A stretch of 64,000 nucleotides of DNA. It comes from Apostichopus japonicus. Its lineage: Eukaryota; Echinodermata; Holothuroidea; Aspidochirotida; Stichopodidae. The notes beneath the pieces are model-generated. The model was not told where the DNA came from. It saw nothing but the letters and a program-made list of their open reading frames with translations, and ran no database searches. The translations under genes were made by a program, and so were the position numbers. The stretch covers positions 32,293,666 to 32,357,665 of the forward strand of contig NC_092579.1 in assembly GCF_037975245.1 (NCBI RefSeq). The letters run 5' to 3'. Shown piece after piece: positions 12,245 to 24,089 of this stretch. Every line of letters starts with the position of its first letter. Position 1 is the stretch's first letter.

Positions 12245-13885
12245 ACAGTTGTAAGAAGATTAACATGTAGAATTGGTTCTGAAACTAAATCAGTATTTAT
12301 GAACTCCTCACATCTATGATCTCACCATAAAAGATCAGAAACAAGTTTTTGAGTTTGAAGAGTTAGCAACTTAAAATTAGGAAAAAGTTTCATATTCAAG
12401 AAGAAATCAAATTTCAACTTTATGATAAAGAATGGGATGATTGCATGGGTAGGTGTGAAAAACCTCTCAGCTACCTCAAAGGGGAAAAGTGAAAGTAATA
12501 CCCATCACCTCAGAGCTTATACCATCACAGACTTACACTCACTAAGTAGTACATGTAGCTTATTTGATAGTGAAGTTGTTCATCTGGTGAGTAGCCTTCT
12601 CTGTGCAGTGTACCTAGTAGAGCAAAAGTGACAGTCAGAAGTTTAAAAGCATATATTACTACTCAATGTGGTGTAAGAATCAGCTGAACTGAGCCCCAAG
12701 CTGCATTCAGAATAAGCTTAGGCCTATATACATTTAGAAATATGTAACTGGAAAGCTCACACCTTTGCAATTTCAGATTGGATGGCATGGGCTGATGACA
12801 TAAATGAAAAGTTGGCAAAACATACGTTAGCCCCAGCAAGTTACACAAAGGGATGCAGAATGTGGACGGTGCCTACACCATCAGTAAGCCAGGGGCACCA
12901 GCATATGGCATTATTTTCACAATGCTAACAGCAGAGTCCACATTCTGACATATATGCTCTTCAAAGTATTGTGCAAAGTAAAGAAATCTTAAGGACCAAA
13001 CCATTTGACATCTCCTACATATGCCACAACAGCCTACATGTGGAGAGAGATGTCACATCTCTCAACAGTATCTTGCAGTGCAACACAGCAGAAAGCCTTG
13101 AAAGTTTGATGGCACTTGCCAAGTTTATGGTCATCAGCTTGATTGCCTACTTCCCTGAATGAGTGATACTGTTTTAACTCATAACAGTGAGTGTGGATAG
13201 ACTCAGTTTACAAATTACTGGCATCACTGATAAATATTGTCATCTTTATCATCAGTGTAGTTTTTCATCCTAGAGTAACTGGTCATGAATCAGTTGATCT
13301 TTCTTATAGATACTGGACTGGTTTATGTTTATAGTTCTACCATGTAGCTTGTACTTTCTCTCTCTGAGTTGTGCTCTCCTCCTTCTGTATATTCTAGCTG
13401 CCTCTCTTACGTAATTCATCACATTGCTGTTTTCTTTGCATCTATTTCAGAGTCTGGATACATGGACTATTTGACCTCACCTTTAATACTGCACCTTCCA
13501 TCTTCCTGGCTATGGACTCTCCAGGCACATTATATGTTATGTGTATGGAACTGTAGTCCCTGTACTGACCATTGCATGAAAATGTGGTACTATGTTTTGG
13601 ATTGGTCACAGTGAAAGCCTAATTGACGGTATCTACATTTGAGTGGAATTAAGTCTCAAAACGAGTGGACCATAATGTTTGCTGCAGGTGGGTGTCTCAG
13701 ATATTTTGTTTAGCTTCCTGCTGTCAGTGTGCGATATTAGCAGAGAACCCTTTGTAGCATTTGGCATACATGGAAATGTGTACTTCCTGGCCTCTTGCAT
13801 ACAAATGAATGCTTTGGGCAATGTGAATGATTTCCACTGTAGTACTTTGCAAGGCAGTCTAAACATGTTGATAAAGTGCTTTTGA
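12245..13885. other. no recognised gene
   Basis: Several frames of 60-80 codons overlap here on both strands (for example 12971-13162 and 13369-13614, plus strand). None shows a domain, signal or splice context that supports it. A decayed mobile element is possible but not shown. Confidence 0.4.
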
Positions 13886-13889
13886 TATT

Positions 13890-14505
13890 TAAGATATAAG
13901 GATCTTTATTGACCATAAAAATTGACATTCATAAATACATCGAAACACATAAAAATCTGATTCTTAAAACGAAAAATTAAGACTACTAAGTCCATGTTCT
14001 GACACATATATTTGGCCTATTTCCTACATAATTCATTGGCAAGATTGAGAATAGCCCTTTGCAAGAAAGAACGCCTGTATCTCTCGGTTCAGCATCTCAT
14101 GACAATTAGTCTGCCCGTTTGATTGCTGTAATCTACCCGATGCCCCAGAGGATGTTGGGATGACATGATTGACTTCATATTACTCTGTGATACTCTGACA
14201 AGCAATTCATCTACTGAACTGAGGTAATGTGACCGACAAACTTTCCTTGCTTTAGAAACTAGTCTATTTAACTTGGTCATGTCTCTAGCAGTAGTATTTT
14301 CACCCCACGCTGCTAAACAGAATGTAATGGTGGTCTTGATTGCCGATTTTAATATAGAATAGAGAAATGAGAGTTGGTCTAGTCTGAATAAATTAAGCTT
14401 CTGTAATAGGAACATACGCTAATTAGTTTTTGCTAGAGTACGTTTTACATGTTCATCCCACTCCAATTTATCAGTGATGGTTTCTCCCAGGTATTTATAA
14501 GATTG
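13890..14505 (-). mobile_element. 5'-truncated non-LTR retrotransposon, reverse-transcriptase thumb only
   Basis: On the minus strand from about 14505 the frame reads YKYLGETITDKLEWDEHV, a stop, then RMFLLQKLNLF (14089-14415), LAAWGENTT and HPLGHRVDY, a stop, and TERYRRSFLQRAI. This order is the standard C-terminal part of Jockey-superfamily/L2/Rex-type reverse transcriptases found after the catalytic domain. Stops at two places make it non-functional. An AATAAA-like stretch on the minus strand near 13900 may be its 3' end. It abuts the transposase-like ORF at 14517. Confidence 0.75.
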
Positions 14506-14516
14506 TCAAGTGCTTC

Positions 14517-15035
14517 TTAGTCACAGTTTTTGCAGGAACATAGAGGAGAATACTGCTTTAATATAGTCAGTGCTCTGCGGAGTGACTTGAGTAGGTGAAC
14601 TTGATCTAACAGGTTAAGTTCACTTTCAGAATGAGTAGTTACAGCCATTGTACTACTGAACCCTTTACATGCCTTGCCATCAGCATCAGTTGTGAGACAC
14701 TTGACCATTAGTGGATTCTTAGCTGTAAGTAATTTGGATTCACAAATCTTTCCACCATTTTGTTCATGATCTCCGAAATAGGGCATCTTTGCTGAACAGC
14801 TCTCATTGCCTGGACATTGTACCTTGTGATCCCTTCTTCTTTTCATTTCACCCATTAAGCACAACTTGTTACTGTGATGGTAATCAATAACAAATGTATC
14901 CATGGTGACATTCGCAACTATTACATCTCTGCATTGGCTTGTTGGAGCAAATGGAGTCTTACTTCTTGCATTATACTCATAGGGTTGTGATATGATCATA
15001 TTCTGCCTGAATTGGAAAGTCTTTGGAGAGGCCAC
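14517..15035 (-). CDS. transposase-like ORF, perhaps Mutator-like
   Basis: A 172-codon open frame, longer than chance frames nearby. It encodes a segment with several Cys (KLCLMGE, then CPGNESC), NPLMVKCLTTDADGKACKGF, and a C-terminal CSCKNCD. The combination of Cys pairs followed by an Asp-rich 'TTDADG' motif recalls the Mutator-like transposase domain of eukaryotic elements, where the Asp would be catalytic. That match is from memory and is weak. No terminal repeats were found around it, and it is shorter than a complete transposase. It is cut at its 3' side by the retroposon tail at 13890-14505. Confidence 0.4.
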   Translation of the reverse strand: MASPKTFQFRQNMIISQPYEYNARSKTPFAPTSQCRDVIVANVTMDTFVIDYHHSNKLCLMGEMKRRRDHKVQCPGNESCSAKMPYFGDHEQNGGKICESKLLTAKNPLMVKCLTTDADGKACKGFSSTMAVTTHSESELNLLDQVHLLKSLRRALTILKQYSPLCSCKNCD

Positions 15036-15112
15036 GCAGTTGCAGTGTCTTCTTAATTATACCCCTCTTTTGTGCCATATTATTTTTCATTAATTTCTTT
15101 CATTACCTGTAG

Positions 15113-15264
15113 GTACAAACTGGTTGTAGTGCACTGACAGCAGGACTGGGAAGGGACATGCTGTTGAGCAATCTACGAGCTGCACTTAAACTGCCCACTA
15201 CTCAGAGGCAGCGGGGGTACCCATTCCTGGGAAAGGCAGCCATATACCTGGAGCTCATCCTGTA
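15113..15264 (+). CDS. exon of an unrecognised host gene
   Basis: After a pyrimidine-rich acceptor ending CTGTAG, 50 codons are open (LTAGLGRDMLLSNLRAALKL, then RGYPFLGKAAIYLELIL) and stop at a GTAAGT donor. The text looks like an alpha-helical, Leu-rich cytosolic segment. The exon ends in phase 2, whereas the next likely exon at 20905 needs phase 0, so one base appears to be lost at the donor if the two are joined. The protein family was not recognised. The minus-strand retrotransposon at 15.8-20.3 kb would lie in the intron between them. Confidence 0.5.
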
Positions 15265-15814
15265 GTAAGTAATGTTGATATGCACATGCTATTGTGTCTG
15301 GGCTGGGTAAAATATAATTCCTTATGCTAGGTTGCCAAGGTCAGCTCTGTGCATCGTTGTCTTTGTAGAGAATTTCAGAGTGTTTGGTAGACCAAACCAA
15401 CTGTGAATAGGAAATAACGGCTTTCAAACAGCATGTGCTTGTATTTGATTAGATGTGCGTGTGCTTGAAGCTATGGGGTTGGAATGGGATTTATTGTGAT
15501 TGGTGATTACCTAGTATGTGAACATACAGCATTCGATATTATTTATAATTCCTTTTGAAACAGGAGTACTGGAGCATGAAGTTGATGGACAAATTAAGGA
15601 ATGAGAGGAACACATGCAAGCAGAAAAGAGGAGAAGAAACATTGGGGGCACCTGTTCCACTGAAATTAACCAAGTAGATGACCCAGCTAGCAAACATAGG
15701 CATAAAATGTAAGTTCAGGTATAACTTTTGAGAATGAAGCTCATCTTGAGGAGAATAGACATTAAATAATTAACATACTAGGCTAAAATTGCATTATGCA
15801 GTCCTTTTCACAAA
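15265..15814. other. intron-like, with a broken frame
   Basis: Non-coding apart from a plus-strand stretch at about 15565-15710 that is open except for one TGA. No domain was recognised in it. Confidence 0.4.
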
Positions 15815-15972
15815 TTTGATTTGATTTGATTTATTTGTTTTATCACGTGAATATATACAATGTGATAGGAAGTCCTCTAAAAAATCTTCAGATCGCTTAA
15901 CAAAGTAGAGGACTCCCTGTTAAGAAAAGGAAAAAGTGAACTAAATATATAAGAAAAAATGAACATGTTCAA

Positions 15973-17805
15973 TTAATAAGACGCAATAATTTTTTGAATA
16001 AAGTTTCTTCTGAATGATTTTGCAGAAGGTTTATTTGTAATATTGCCTGATAGAGAATTCCAAGTTTTGATTGTACGTGCCCTCAGTGATAACATCCCCA
16101 TTGTAGAATTATACCTGTTATAATGTGCATTGCCTGAAGATCTGGTATTGTAATGATGAATATCACTGTTACATATTAAGTAGTCATTAAAAGCATTTGG
16201 TAACAGTTCATTCCAGGCCTTATAAGCAAATGTAGCAAGGTTAACTCTAATAATGTCATCAGCTTTTAACAACTTAGAACGCTTAAAAAGAGGATTTGTG
16301 TGGTCCCTCTGGTTTGGCATGTGTTATATGGCGGACTGCTTTCTTCTGTGTAATACAAATGGGATTCAGATTGGTATATCTAGTACCAGACCATATGTTA
16401 CAACAATACGTAATATGTGGCTGGACTAATGTCTGATAGAGAATCTTTAATATGTGTGTGGCAGATAATGCTTAAGCTTAGCTAAAACACTGGTGTTTTT
16501 TGCAACTTTTTTACAGACAGTTGTAATGTGGTCACACCATTTAAGTTCATGATCTATATATACGCCTAAAAATCTAGTACTATTGACTTGTTGTAGTCTT
16601 TTACCACCCATAGTAATATCAGCATTCCATGTAAAATTTTTATAAGTATTAAAAACTATATAGTTTGTTTTATCAATATTCAATGATAATTTGTTGTCAG
16701 CGAACCAGTCGCTGAACTTGTCTAATTCAGTTGATACTTAAATATGAAATAAAGTTCTCGATTGTGATACGAAGAAAATATTTGTGTCGTCAGCAAACAA
16801 AACAACTTTAACTTTATCAGAAACATTGGTAATGTCATTAACATATAGGATAAAAAGCAATGGACCAAATATAGAGCCTTGTGGCACACCACATTGAATT
16901 CTCTCCGGTTGGGAATGAGCATTTTTGTAGGATGTATATTGGTAGCGGTTTGCTAAGTAACTGTCGATCCATTTTAGGGGGGTTCCTCTTATGCCGTAAC
17001 AGTGTAATTTATTAAGCAGAATTGTGTGGTCTATTGTGTCAAAGGCCTTTGAGAGGTCCAGGAAAACCCTGACACAGGTACTATTCTTGTCAAGATTACT
17101 ATACAAATTGTCAATGGCATCAGCTAGTGCTAGCTCAGTGGAGTGTTCAGGACGGAATCCATACTGTTTCTGGCATAAAATGTTATATTTTGAAATAAAG
17201 TTAAAAATACGATTATACAGAAGCCTTTCAACTATTTTGGAAAAACATGATAATAGTGATATAGGTTGATAATTTTCAAAGTTTTCTGAATCCCCTTTCT
17301 TAAAGACAAGGATGACCTTGGCAATTTTTAGCATATCAGGGAAAATACCGGTACTGAACGACAAATTGCAAATATGGGTTAATGGTTTGGTAATAAATAA
17401 GATAACTTGTCTTACAATGCCAGGCTTAAAATCATCGTATCCAGCTGCTTTATCAGGTTTCATGCAAGAGGTTGCTGTTTTTAACAACTCCTCCTCACTG
17501 ACAGGATGAGAAAACATGGAATGAGTGTTAACATCAATGTTAACAGATTCCTGTGATTTACGTTTGTGGTTGATTTTACTTGCCAGTGATGGCCCCAGAT
17601 TGACGAAAAAGTCATTAAATTTTATTAGCAATATCATGGTCGGTGTTAATCTCCTTGTCACCATCCTTGAAAGAAGAGGGATACGATGATTGTTTACGAC
17701 CTTTATGGAGTAATTGGTTAATGGTATCCCATGTGCCTTTTGGGTTACTCCTCGCATTATAAAATTTATTGTTGAAATATAATTTTCTAGAAAATTTGAT
17801 AACAT
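15973..17805 (-). pseudogene. reverse transcriptase part of the retrotransposon ORF2
   Basis: The frame at 17805-16738 contains the reverse-transcriptase blocks in order: an ILVFKKGD/NYQPISLL region, KQYGFRPEHSTELAL, FLDLSKAFDTIDH (first catalytic Asp), GVPQGSIFGPLLFILYVND, and the FADDT box with the catalytic Asp pair near 16790. After a break the thumb continues at 16683-16447 (STRFLGVYIDHELKWCDH) and the tail at 16320-15973 (HYNTRSSGNAHYNRYN, ending RRNFIQKIIASY). The enzyme would copy element RNA at the target nick. At least two frame breaks separate the three blocks. Confidence 0.85.
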
Positions 17806-18977
17806 GATTGAGCTTATTACGATATTGAGAATAAATAGTTTTATTTACACCAGACGGGTTCTTAATATGTCTTTTAAATAGCTTATCGTTTCTTTTGATA
17901 GAAACTAGAATACCTGCAGTAATCCACGGGTGTCTCTTTCGACGTTTCTTAGATTTGGTGACACATTGCTCAGGAAAGCATTGATTATATATGGCATTGA
18001 AATTGTTATAAAACATAGAATAGGCAATGTGTGCATCAGTTTGGGATGAAACATTTTCCCAAGAAGCATCTCGGATTGTTGAGAAGAAATTCTGTACATT
18101 TGTCTTGCAGTAGTTCCTTACATACATAGGGCCCCTTTGTCTACTTTTGTGTATGGCAGTTTGGAGAAATATTGGATAATGGTCACTGAGATCTCTTACA
18201 AAGATACCAGTTATTAGTTTGCAGTCATCATTGGTTATAACATTATCTAAAACAGTTGCAGAAGTGCAACCCACACAGGTAGGTTTGGTAATAGTAGGAA
18301 AAAATCCACTGGCATATAGTAAGTTTAAAAAGTCAGCAGATTTAATATTGTCAGCAAGATCAATATTATAATCACCCATAATGTACGCACTATGTCGTTC
18401 ATTGGAGAGTTGGGTTAAAATTTTGTTTACGTGTGTCAGAAAAATATGCAGTGAACTTTTTGGAGGCCTATAAATTACGCCTATGGTATAATTTTTCATT
18501 GCTGATGTTATGTCAACCTCTATGAACATTGACAGAATCATTGAAAATGCTTATATCGTTTCTGAGTTTGAAATTTAGATCTTTGTTGAAAAATGAACAA
18601 ACACCACCACCTCTCCTTTCGGGACGATGTCTTTCAACAAGCGTATAGTTATTGATATGGATTAAGGGGGATATATCTGCAGTAAGCCAGGTTTCGGTAA
18701 ATCCAATGACAGAGAAATCCTTCAATAGAGACGTAAATGTAGTTATGTCGTCTAAGTTTTTGTTAAGGCTTCGACTATTATGGTGGAATAAAGACAATAT
18801 GTGTTCGCGAGACATCTTGTTGTATGAATCAATATCGTAGTAATTGCATGCGATAGCTTCCTCCCCTGTTTCAAGGTATTTTGCAGCTTGCATCGCTATA
18901 AATAAATAAATGTACCGTATAACATGAACGCCATCATCTTTGCATAGGTTCGGCCGAAGAATCCTTTGTTCTGACAT
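17615..18977 (-). pseudogene. AP-like endonuclease part of the retrotransposon ORF2
   Basis: 18977-18513 encodes the N-terminal endonuclease strands (ILSLFHHNSRSL, GFTETWL, RGGGVCSFF), and 18541-17615 continues after a frame change with YRPPKSS, MGDYNIDL (catalytic Asp/Asn pair) and the C-terminal SDHYPIF box (catalytic His). These are the hallmarks of the exonuclease/endonuclease/phosphatase fold that nicks target DNA in Jockey, CR1 and L1-type elements. The frame overlaps the start of the reverse-transcriptase block, where another shift has occurred. Confidence 0.85.
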
Positions 18978-18989
18978 TTCTCGCTCTGC

Positions 18990-20172
18990 TGAGATTAGGA
19001 ATAAATGATTTCTTCTTTAGTCTGATAGTTTGAAAGCCGTCTTCGTCTAGGGATATTTGCCTTTTGTGGGGTTGGATGTTTCCCCCTTGTGTGCTTGCCC
19101 CCTCCATCTGCTGAGATCCAGTCTCCGGTTGTGTTCTCCGTTGTTCTACTACTTTTTGTGTTGGCAATGTCGTCTTTTGTTCAGTTCGCTGTTGTTGGTG
19201 GGTTTTCTTTAACTCCTGGTTAGGATTACTCGGGTGTCTGGATTTCGCATTATTGTTCTTCTTTGCTGTTGAATCCGTGTTTTGTTCGGATTTCTGTGCC
19301 CTGACCTCGTGAATAGCGTGATCGTCCTGTTCAACCGACCCAGTGACTTATCCCTCAGACTGATATTGTGTTTCGTTTTCATGTGTATCTAGGGTCGAGC
19401 CAGTGTCTGTGTTGTCATGGCGATACTCTTCAAACGTTCTTGGCATTTAAAGCATCTGACCTTTGGGCAATTAGCTTCCCGGTGCCCTTGGACATCGCAA
19501 ACTTAACATTTGTAGTTAAGACAGTTTCTCCTGATGTGATCGCTTTCCAAACACAAATTGCATACTTTAGTTTGACCATTGTGCGTTAAGTTCATATTAA
19601 TCCCGTTAATTCTAATTGCGTAAGGCAAGCTCTTGTGTTCTTCAGGTAGTTTTAACTGTACATATCGTATTCCGTTCCCGATATTTGGGAATCTGGGGAA
19701 GGTCTTTCCTTTCCATTCGCCTCTTATTTTACACCCATACTCACAAAGTTTTCCTGTTAGATCTTCGCCCTGTATGAATGAAGGTACTCCGAAAACACTA
19801 ACAGTTAGGAACGTTCTGTTGACACCAGTAGAAACTGATTCCCATTCATGAGGAGTCCACTGTCCAAAATACAGTAAGATCAGCTTGTTCCTTTGCTTTT
19901 AATGTGATAATCCAGCATCCTAAAGATTTCACACAACTTGCAATTCCATCTCTACCAACATCATTCATGATAGCATACAAAATCTCAGTATCTTTATATG
20001 AACTGTCGGCAACTCTGATGCTACACTCCTTTAATTTCTCCACTGTCGCAGAATCCATACTAACAATCTTGTAGGCTAACGAACGTCGCAGGACGTCGTT
20101 GCCGAGATCTCCAGCAGAAAAAGTATTCCAAAATTGGAACAAAATAACATTTTCTGCTAAATGTTGTCTCAA
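18990..20172 (-). pseudogene. retrotransposon ORF1, nucleic-acid-binding protein
   Basis: 20172-19846 is open from a Met and has no named domain. Further on, at about 19570-19430 on the minus strand, two CCHC zinc knuckles can be read (CNLCLESDHIRRNC, then VCDVQGHREANC) with a stop codon between them. 19167-18934 is a Gln/Thr/Lys-rich tail. Such proteins bind element RNA. The stop inside the knuckle region and the frame breaks show decay. Confidence 0.7.
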
Positions 20173-20400
20173 TTAGTGTCTCCAATAATACAATTTGCAA
20201 GATGTAGTGAAAACCACACTCTATTTAACCTCGGAGATCATTAGAGAGTAGAATATATAAGAGCTCCTCAAGGAACAGTGTCAACAGGTTGACGGTTGGT
20301 TATCCAATAACGGTTGGTTATCCAATTTTTTGATTTAATGAAGTCAGACCAACTTAAAATTGATCTCAAGGATTGGGCTTTTTGATAGGTCTATTTATAT

Positions 20401-20690
20401 GTAGAGATATGCACTAGTTAATTGCAATTTCAGCCCTCCAAACTAGTGTAGGGATATGCACTAGTTAATTGCAATTTCAGCACTCCAAACTAGTTATAGG
20501 GATATGCAATAGTTTATTTGCAATTTCAGCGCTCCAAACTAGTGTAGGGATATGCACTAGTTTATTTGCAATTTCAGCCCTCCAAACTAGTGTAGGGATA
20601 TGCATTAATTTATTTGCAATGTGACCCTTCAAACTGGTGTAGGGATATGCACTAGTTTATTTGCAATTTCAGCCTTCAAAACTCCAGGAA
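20401..20690. repeat. 47-bp minisatellite, six copies
   Basis: Six copies of a 47-48-bp unit containing tagggatatgcactagtt and gcaatttcagccctccaaac. Copies differ by a few substitutions; the unit starts are near 20401, 20448, 20496, 20543, 20590 and 20637. It lies just outside the 5' end of the minus-strand retrotransposon. Confidence 0.9.
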
Positions 20691-20904
20691 GTTGCGGGTA
20701 AGGAACCTGAAAAAGTTTGTGGTCAGGACCATTGACAATGTAGTTTATACACGAAACCTAAGATTTATGTATATATCCCAAAAAATTTGTTATTTTTAAT
20801 TAACTTTCCCTGCGTCAGTTTATCATCAAAAGCTCTATGAGGTAATAACATGTTTCATTTGTAACTTTTCTAAGATTTTGACTGATATGATGCTTTTTTT
20901 GTAG

Positions 20905-20985
20905 TTTGACGTGAAGTTAGGTGTTGCAGAAAATGTACGTTTGCAGTGTATGCTGAGGGCAGCTATGGAGACCAGGTACAATCAG
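20905..20985 (+). CDS. exon of an unrecognised host gene
   Basis: Exactly 27 codons lie between a TTTTTTTGTAG acceptor and a CAG|GTAAGT donor, with phase 0 at both ends (FDVKLGVAENVRLQ, then MLRAAMETRYNQ). The segment is plausibly the continuation of the exon at 15113-15264. It is not similar to any adducin segment I know, so it probably belongs to a different gene lying upstream of adducin on the same strand. The family was not recognised. Confidence 0.5.
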
Positions 20986-22667
20986 GTAAGTTTGTTCCTC
21001 ACTTTTTAAAGATCTTAGGTCCAAGCATGTATTATATTATGTGATATGCCTGCTACTACTGTACTAGATCCAATAATTATTTCAGTATGTGACAGAAGAC
21101 GTTACAAGTATTCATATTTGCTTGCATTTCATTTTTATGTTGTAGGTGATTTCTGTTGGTAGACAGCATAAGGCTAGATAGGTTGTACATATTCTGCAGT
21201 ATTTGCCAGTACGCCCTCAGTTTTATCACAAGTTTTTGTAGTATAAGATGGCCGTGTCCATGTGTATGATAAAGGTAACTGTTGTGTTCATATTGTTGTT
21301 GGCGTTGGTACATAATAGTATTCCATGGCATTGGGATTAGTTGGTCATATGCACACTTAGAGTTGTAATAAATAAGCTGTATTGATTCCCTTTAGCTATC
21401 ATCTATTGACAAAGCAAATATTTTTTTAGATAGTTATGGATTTTGGACAAATTTAAGATTTTATATCTTATTTTTTTTTATCATATGTCGGTTATAGCCA
21501 TGATTTTTAGAATAGAAGGTTAATTTTTGACATGAGAAGCATTGTGGGTTGCATGGCATAAGCATTTAAAAGAGCCTTCTACTCCTTAATATTAAAGAAG
21601 CCATTCACTCTTTAATATTTTCTGAGCATTAAAGGAGTGTTCCAACATTTAAAAGCTAGTTTATGATTTTATCAAGCATTGTTTATTACACATTTGTTTT
21701 CCTTTTCCTCCTATTTTTTGATGTAGAGCTTGCTAGTGGGGAACAAAATACCAGCGCTTAAAGAGAAAAACTGAGTTCTGCCTTCCCTTGCCATACTATA
21801 TCTCCCCCCCCCCCCCCTTTGGATGTCGCAACCAGACTCCTCTAACCACCCAATCCTTTACATATAAACAATGTCCAATCAATTGCCAGGTAGTGTTTAT
21901 AGAGTTATAGAACAACAGTGTTTGTTTCAATTATCTAGGAGACTTCTCTGCATATGCTGGTCTTCTCTACTGCTTTCAAATGCTAGCTAATGGCTAACTT
22001 GATCAATTGTCTTTCTTGATATAGTTTTGCCTTCTTTTGTGTAATCTAATTAATTAAGTCACTCACTGTTTTATTTAAAGGCAAAAATGAACTAAGGGAT
22101 TTTTTTTGGATCAACAGATAACTTCTGGAGATGAGTGGAATAACCCCAATGTTGGATGCTTCTCGGCCAAAAGATGTTTTTCTCATCAACTTCAAAGCAG
22201 TTGCTACATATTGATAGATAGTGTTCAAAGTTAAAAGTCTGCGAAAGCAATAGTAATAATAAATCCACACCAGGTACTAAATGCATTTAACATGTGCACA
22301 CTTCGGCAGCCGCTGCTGTGAGTATCCACCTTTATAATTACTTTCATGATTCTTAGAGCAGGTTCCTTTTTTCTTTACTTGGATTTTGATCATTTTCTTT
22401 AACATCTTTAGCTTGACTTGTCACATTTCGATTTGTTTTGATTAATACCCAGTTGGCTTTATAAATTTGCTGACCACAAAAAAAAAAAAAACTACCTTAA
22501 AAGCAATGATGTCATAGATTATGGAGGATTTTTAAATGTTCTTTGAATATTCAATATGTTTGCCTAGCATTACCCTTCCTGCAAGTTGTTGACCAAAGCA
22601 AATCTTTAAAAGCAAAGATGTCATAGAATATGGAGGATTTTGAATTTTTTGCTTTGAATCTTGACAG
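20986..22667. other. non-coding, homopolymer tract
   Basis: No exon was recognised, including none of the expected upstream adducin exons. A C tract lies at about 21805-21820. The minus-strand frames at 21077-21331 and 22046-22286 have no domain. Confidence 0.5.
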
Positions 22668-22896
22668 GTCTCAACTATGAAGTGTGGCCTTTTGTCGATG
22701 AGTCAAGAAGCCTTGATTTGTGGTGAGATCTCTACACTATGACTTCACGGGGATCATGGTCGAGGAGGAACAGGAGGATCAAATCATCAAAAACAAGATC
22801 CTATTCTTGCATAACCATGGTATCGTCTGCTGTGGTGGGTCCATAGAGGAGGCGTACTTCCTATCCCTCAACTGTGTAGCAGCATGCGAGATACAG
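22668..22896 (+). CDS. adducin, exon from the end of the aldolase-like head, frameshifted
   Basis: After a TTGACAG acceptor the exon reads VSTMKCGLLSMSQEAL, then GIMVEEEQ, FLHNHGIVCCGGSIEEA and VAACEIQ, ending at a GTAAAG donor. This matches the end of the class-II-aldolase-like head domain of adducins (MKCGLLPIS..., NHGLVSVGxxVEEAF, ACEIQ). Adducin caps fast-growing actin ends and recruits spectrin to the cortical membrane skeleton; the head domain lacks known aldolase activity. The exon is 229 bases, whereas both boundaries are phase 0, and the reading frame changes by one base near 22733 (before HYDF). This is either an assembly error or a disabling mutation. The exons for the rest of the head were not found upstream. 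Confidence 0.85.
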
Positions 22897-24089
22897 GTAA
22901 AGAATTAGCTGGACTTGGTCCAACGTGGTCGGATTGCTTGTAAAACTTAGCAGTGTGAGGCCAAATGTTCTCTGGTTATATTACAGTTTGTTCATTCTCC
23001 TCCATTTCAGAATATTTTCGAGACCTGTGAAATTTACAGAGTTTTCCTTTTTTAAGCTGTTTTCTAAAGAGCCGGGAATGGGGTAAGGGGGTTGAGGGAT
23101 GAAAATGGACAAGATTAGTCAACTCCAAACACAAAGTAAATGGTATGGATTGAGTTAATCTTTGTTATGACCCTCTCCTCTGAGAAAAGTTATCTGAAAT
23201 TTTCAAACTGTTTCCAAACAATATAATCAATTTGGAATTTTTATTGTCTTGGGAATGATTGTATCTCCTAGCCTACACGGAACTTGATTTTGCCATTAGC
23301 GTAGTCTACTTCTGTATCAATATGTAGTCATTACACTCTTCTAACTCTCTCCACCTCTGAAGATTCTGCTTCTGTACAAACTTTTGTTTGCTTTTCTCCG
23401 AGTCAAACTAGGCTCTGAGTAACAGCAGAAAGTCACCTGCAATAGCAAAGCCTGCTCCATGAAACGAAAAGAACAGCGGTTGAAGAAGTATGTTTGACTG
23501 GAATAATTGCTAGTCTTGATGCGACTTGCCGACTCCAAATCGGATTTATGGATTTAGATGAAGGCATAGTAGGGAGATGTTTGCTTTCTAACATGTATGG
23601 GCACTAATAATGTTGACATTCATCGATAAAATTCCCATAATATTCCTTTTGATGTCTGACCCCAAGGGCAAGGTTACCCACCTGGGAGATGTGTTTCATT
23701 ATTGACCTTGGAATCCAGGGTCTTTTGGCTACTGTAAATCCTTAGAAAAGCTACCAGTTGAAACTGTGGGAAAAATCTCACTTAGAGATCTTTTATGAAA
23801 GTCATAATTGAGTTTTCTATTTGTTTGTCTTGAAGGTTCAGCAACACACTTTACTAGTGGGTTGGGATTACAAGTGGTGGGGGAAGTGGGGGGTGTTGAT
23901 GGGCAGGAATGGGAGTACTTGGTCCTCTCTTCTCCCTGCAGCATCAAGAGCTGGTTGTCTGGGTTTTGTCAACCTACAATTTTATCAATCGGTGTGTGTG
24001 TGGTTTTTTTTGTCGAGTCTGGGTAACAAATAATGGTCGTTACAAAGCGGATTATCTGCTTTCTAATAAAGCCACCCTTACCTTACACA
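22897..24089. other. adducin intron, no other gene seen
   Basis: Non-coding. Overlapping plus-strand frames near 23808-24103 lie in G-rich sequence and have no domain. Confidence 0.5.

Larger units (their letters stand above)
15815..20330 (-). mobile_element. nearly full-length non-LTR retrotransposon (Jockey superfamily/CR1-L2-like)
   Basis: Reading on the minus strand the order is ORF1 with zinc knuckles (20172 to about 19000), AP-type endonuclease (18977-17615), reverse transcriptase (17805-16738), thumb and C-terminal tail (16683-15973), then a 3' end with an AAATC-type microsatellite at 15815-15835. Several stops and frameshifts separate these blocks, so the copy is dead. The 3' microsatellite in place of poly(A) favours a CR1/L2/Rex-like clade. 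The 5' limit is set only roughly, by the end of ORF1 and the start of the minisatellite at 20401. Confidence 0.85.

Noticed and set aside
12971-13162. 63-codon plus frame as a gene
   Set aside because: No domain, splice context or codon pattern to set it apart from chance frames in the region.
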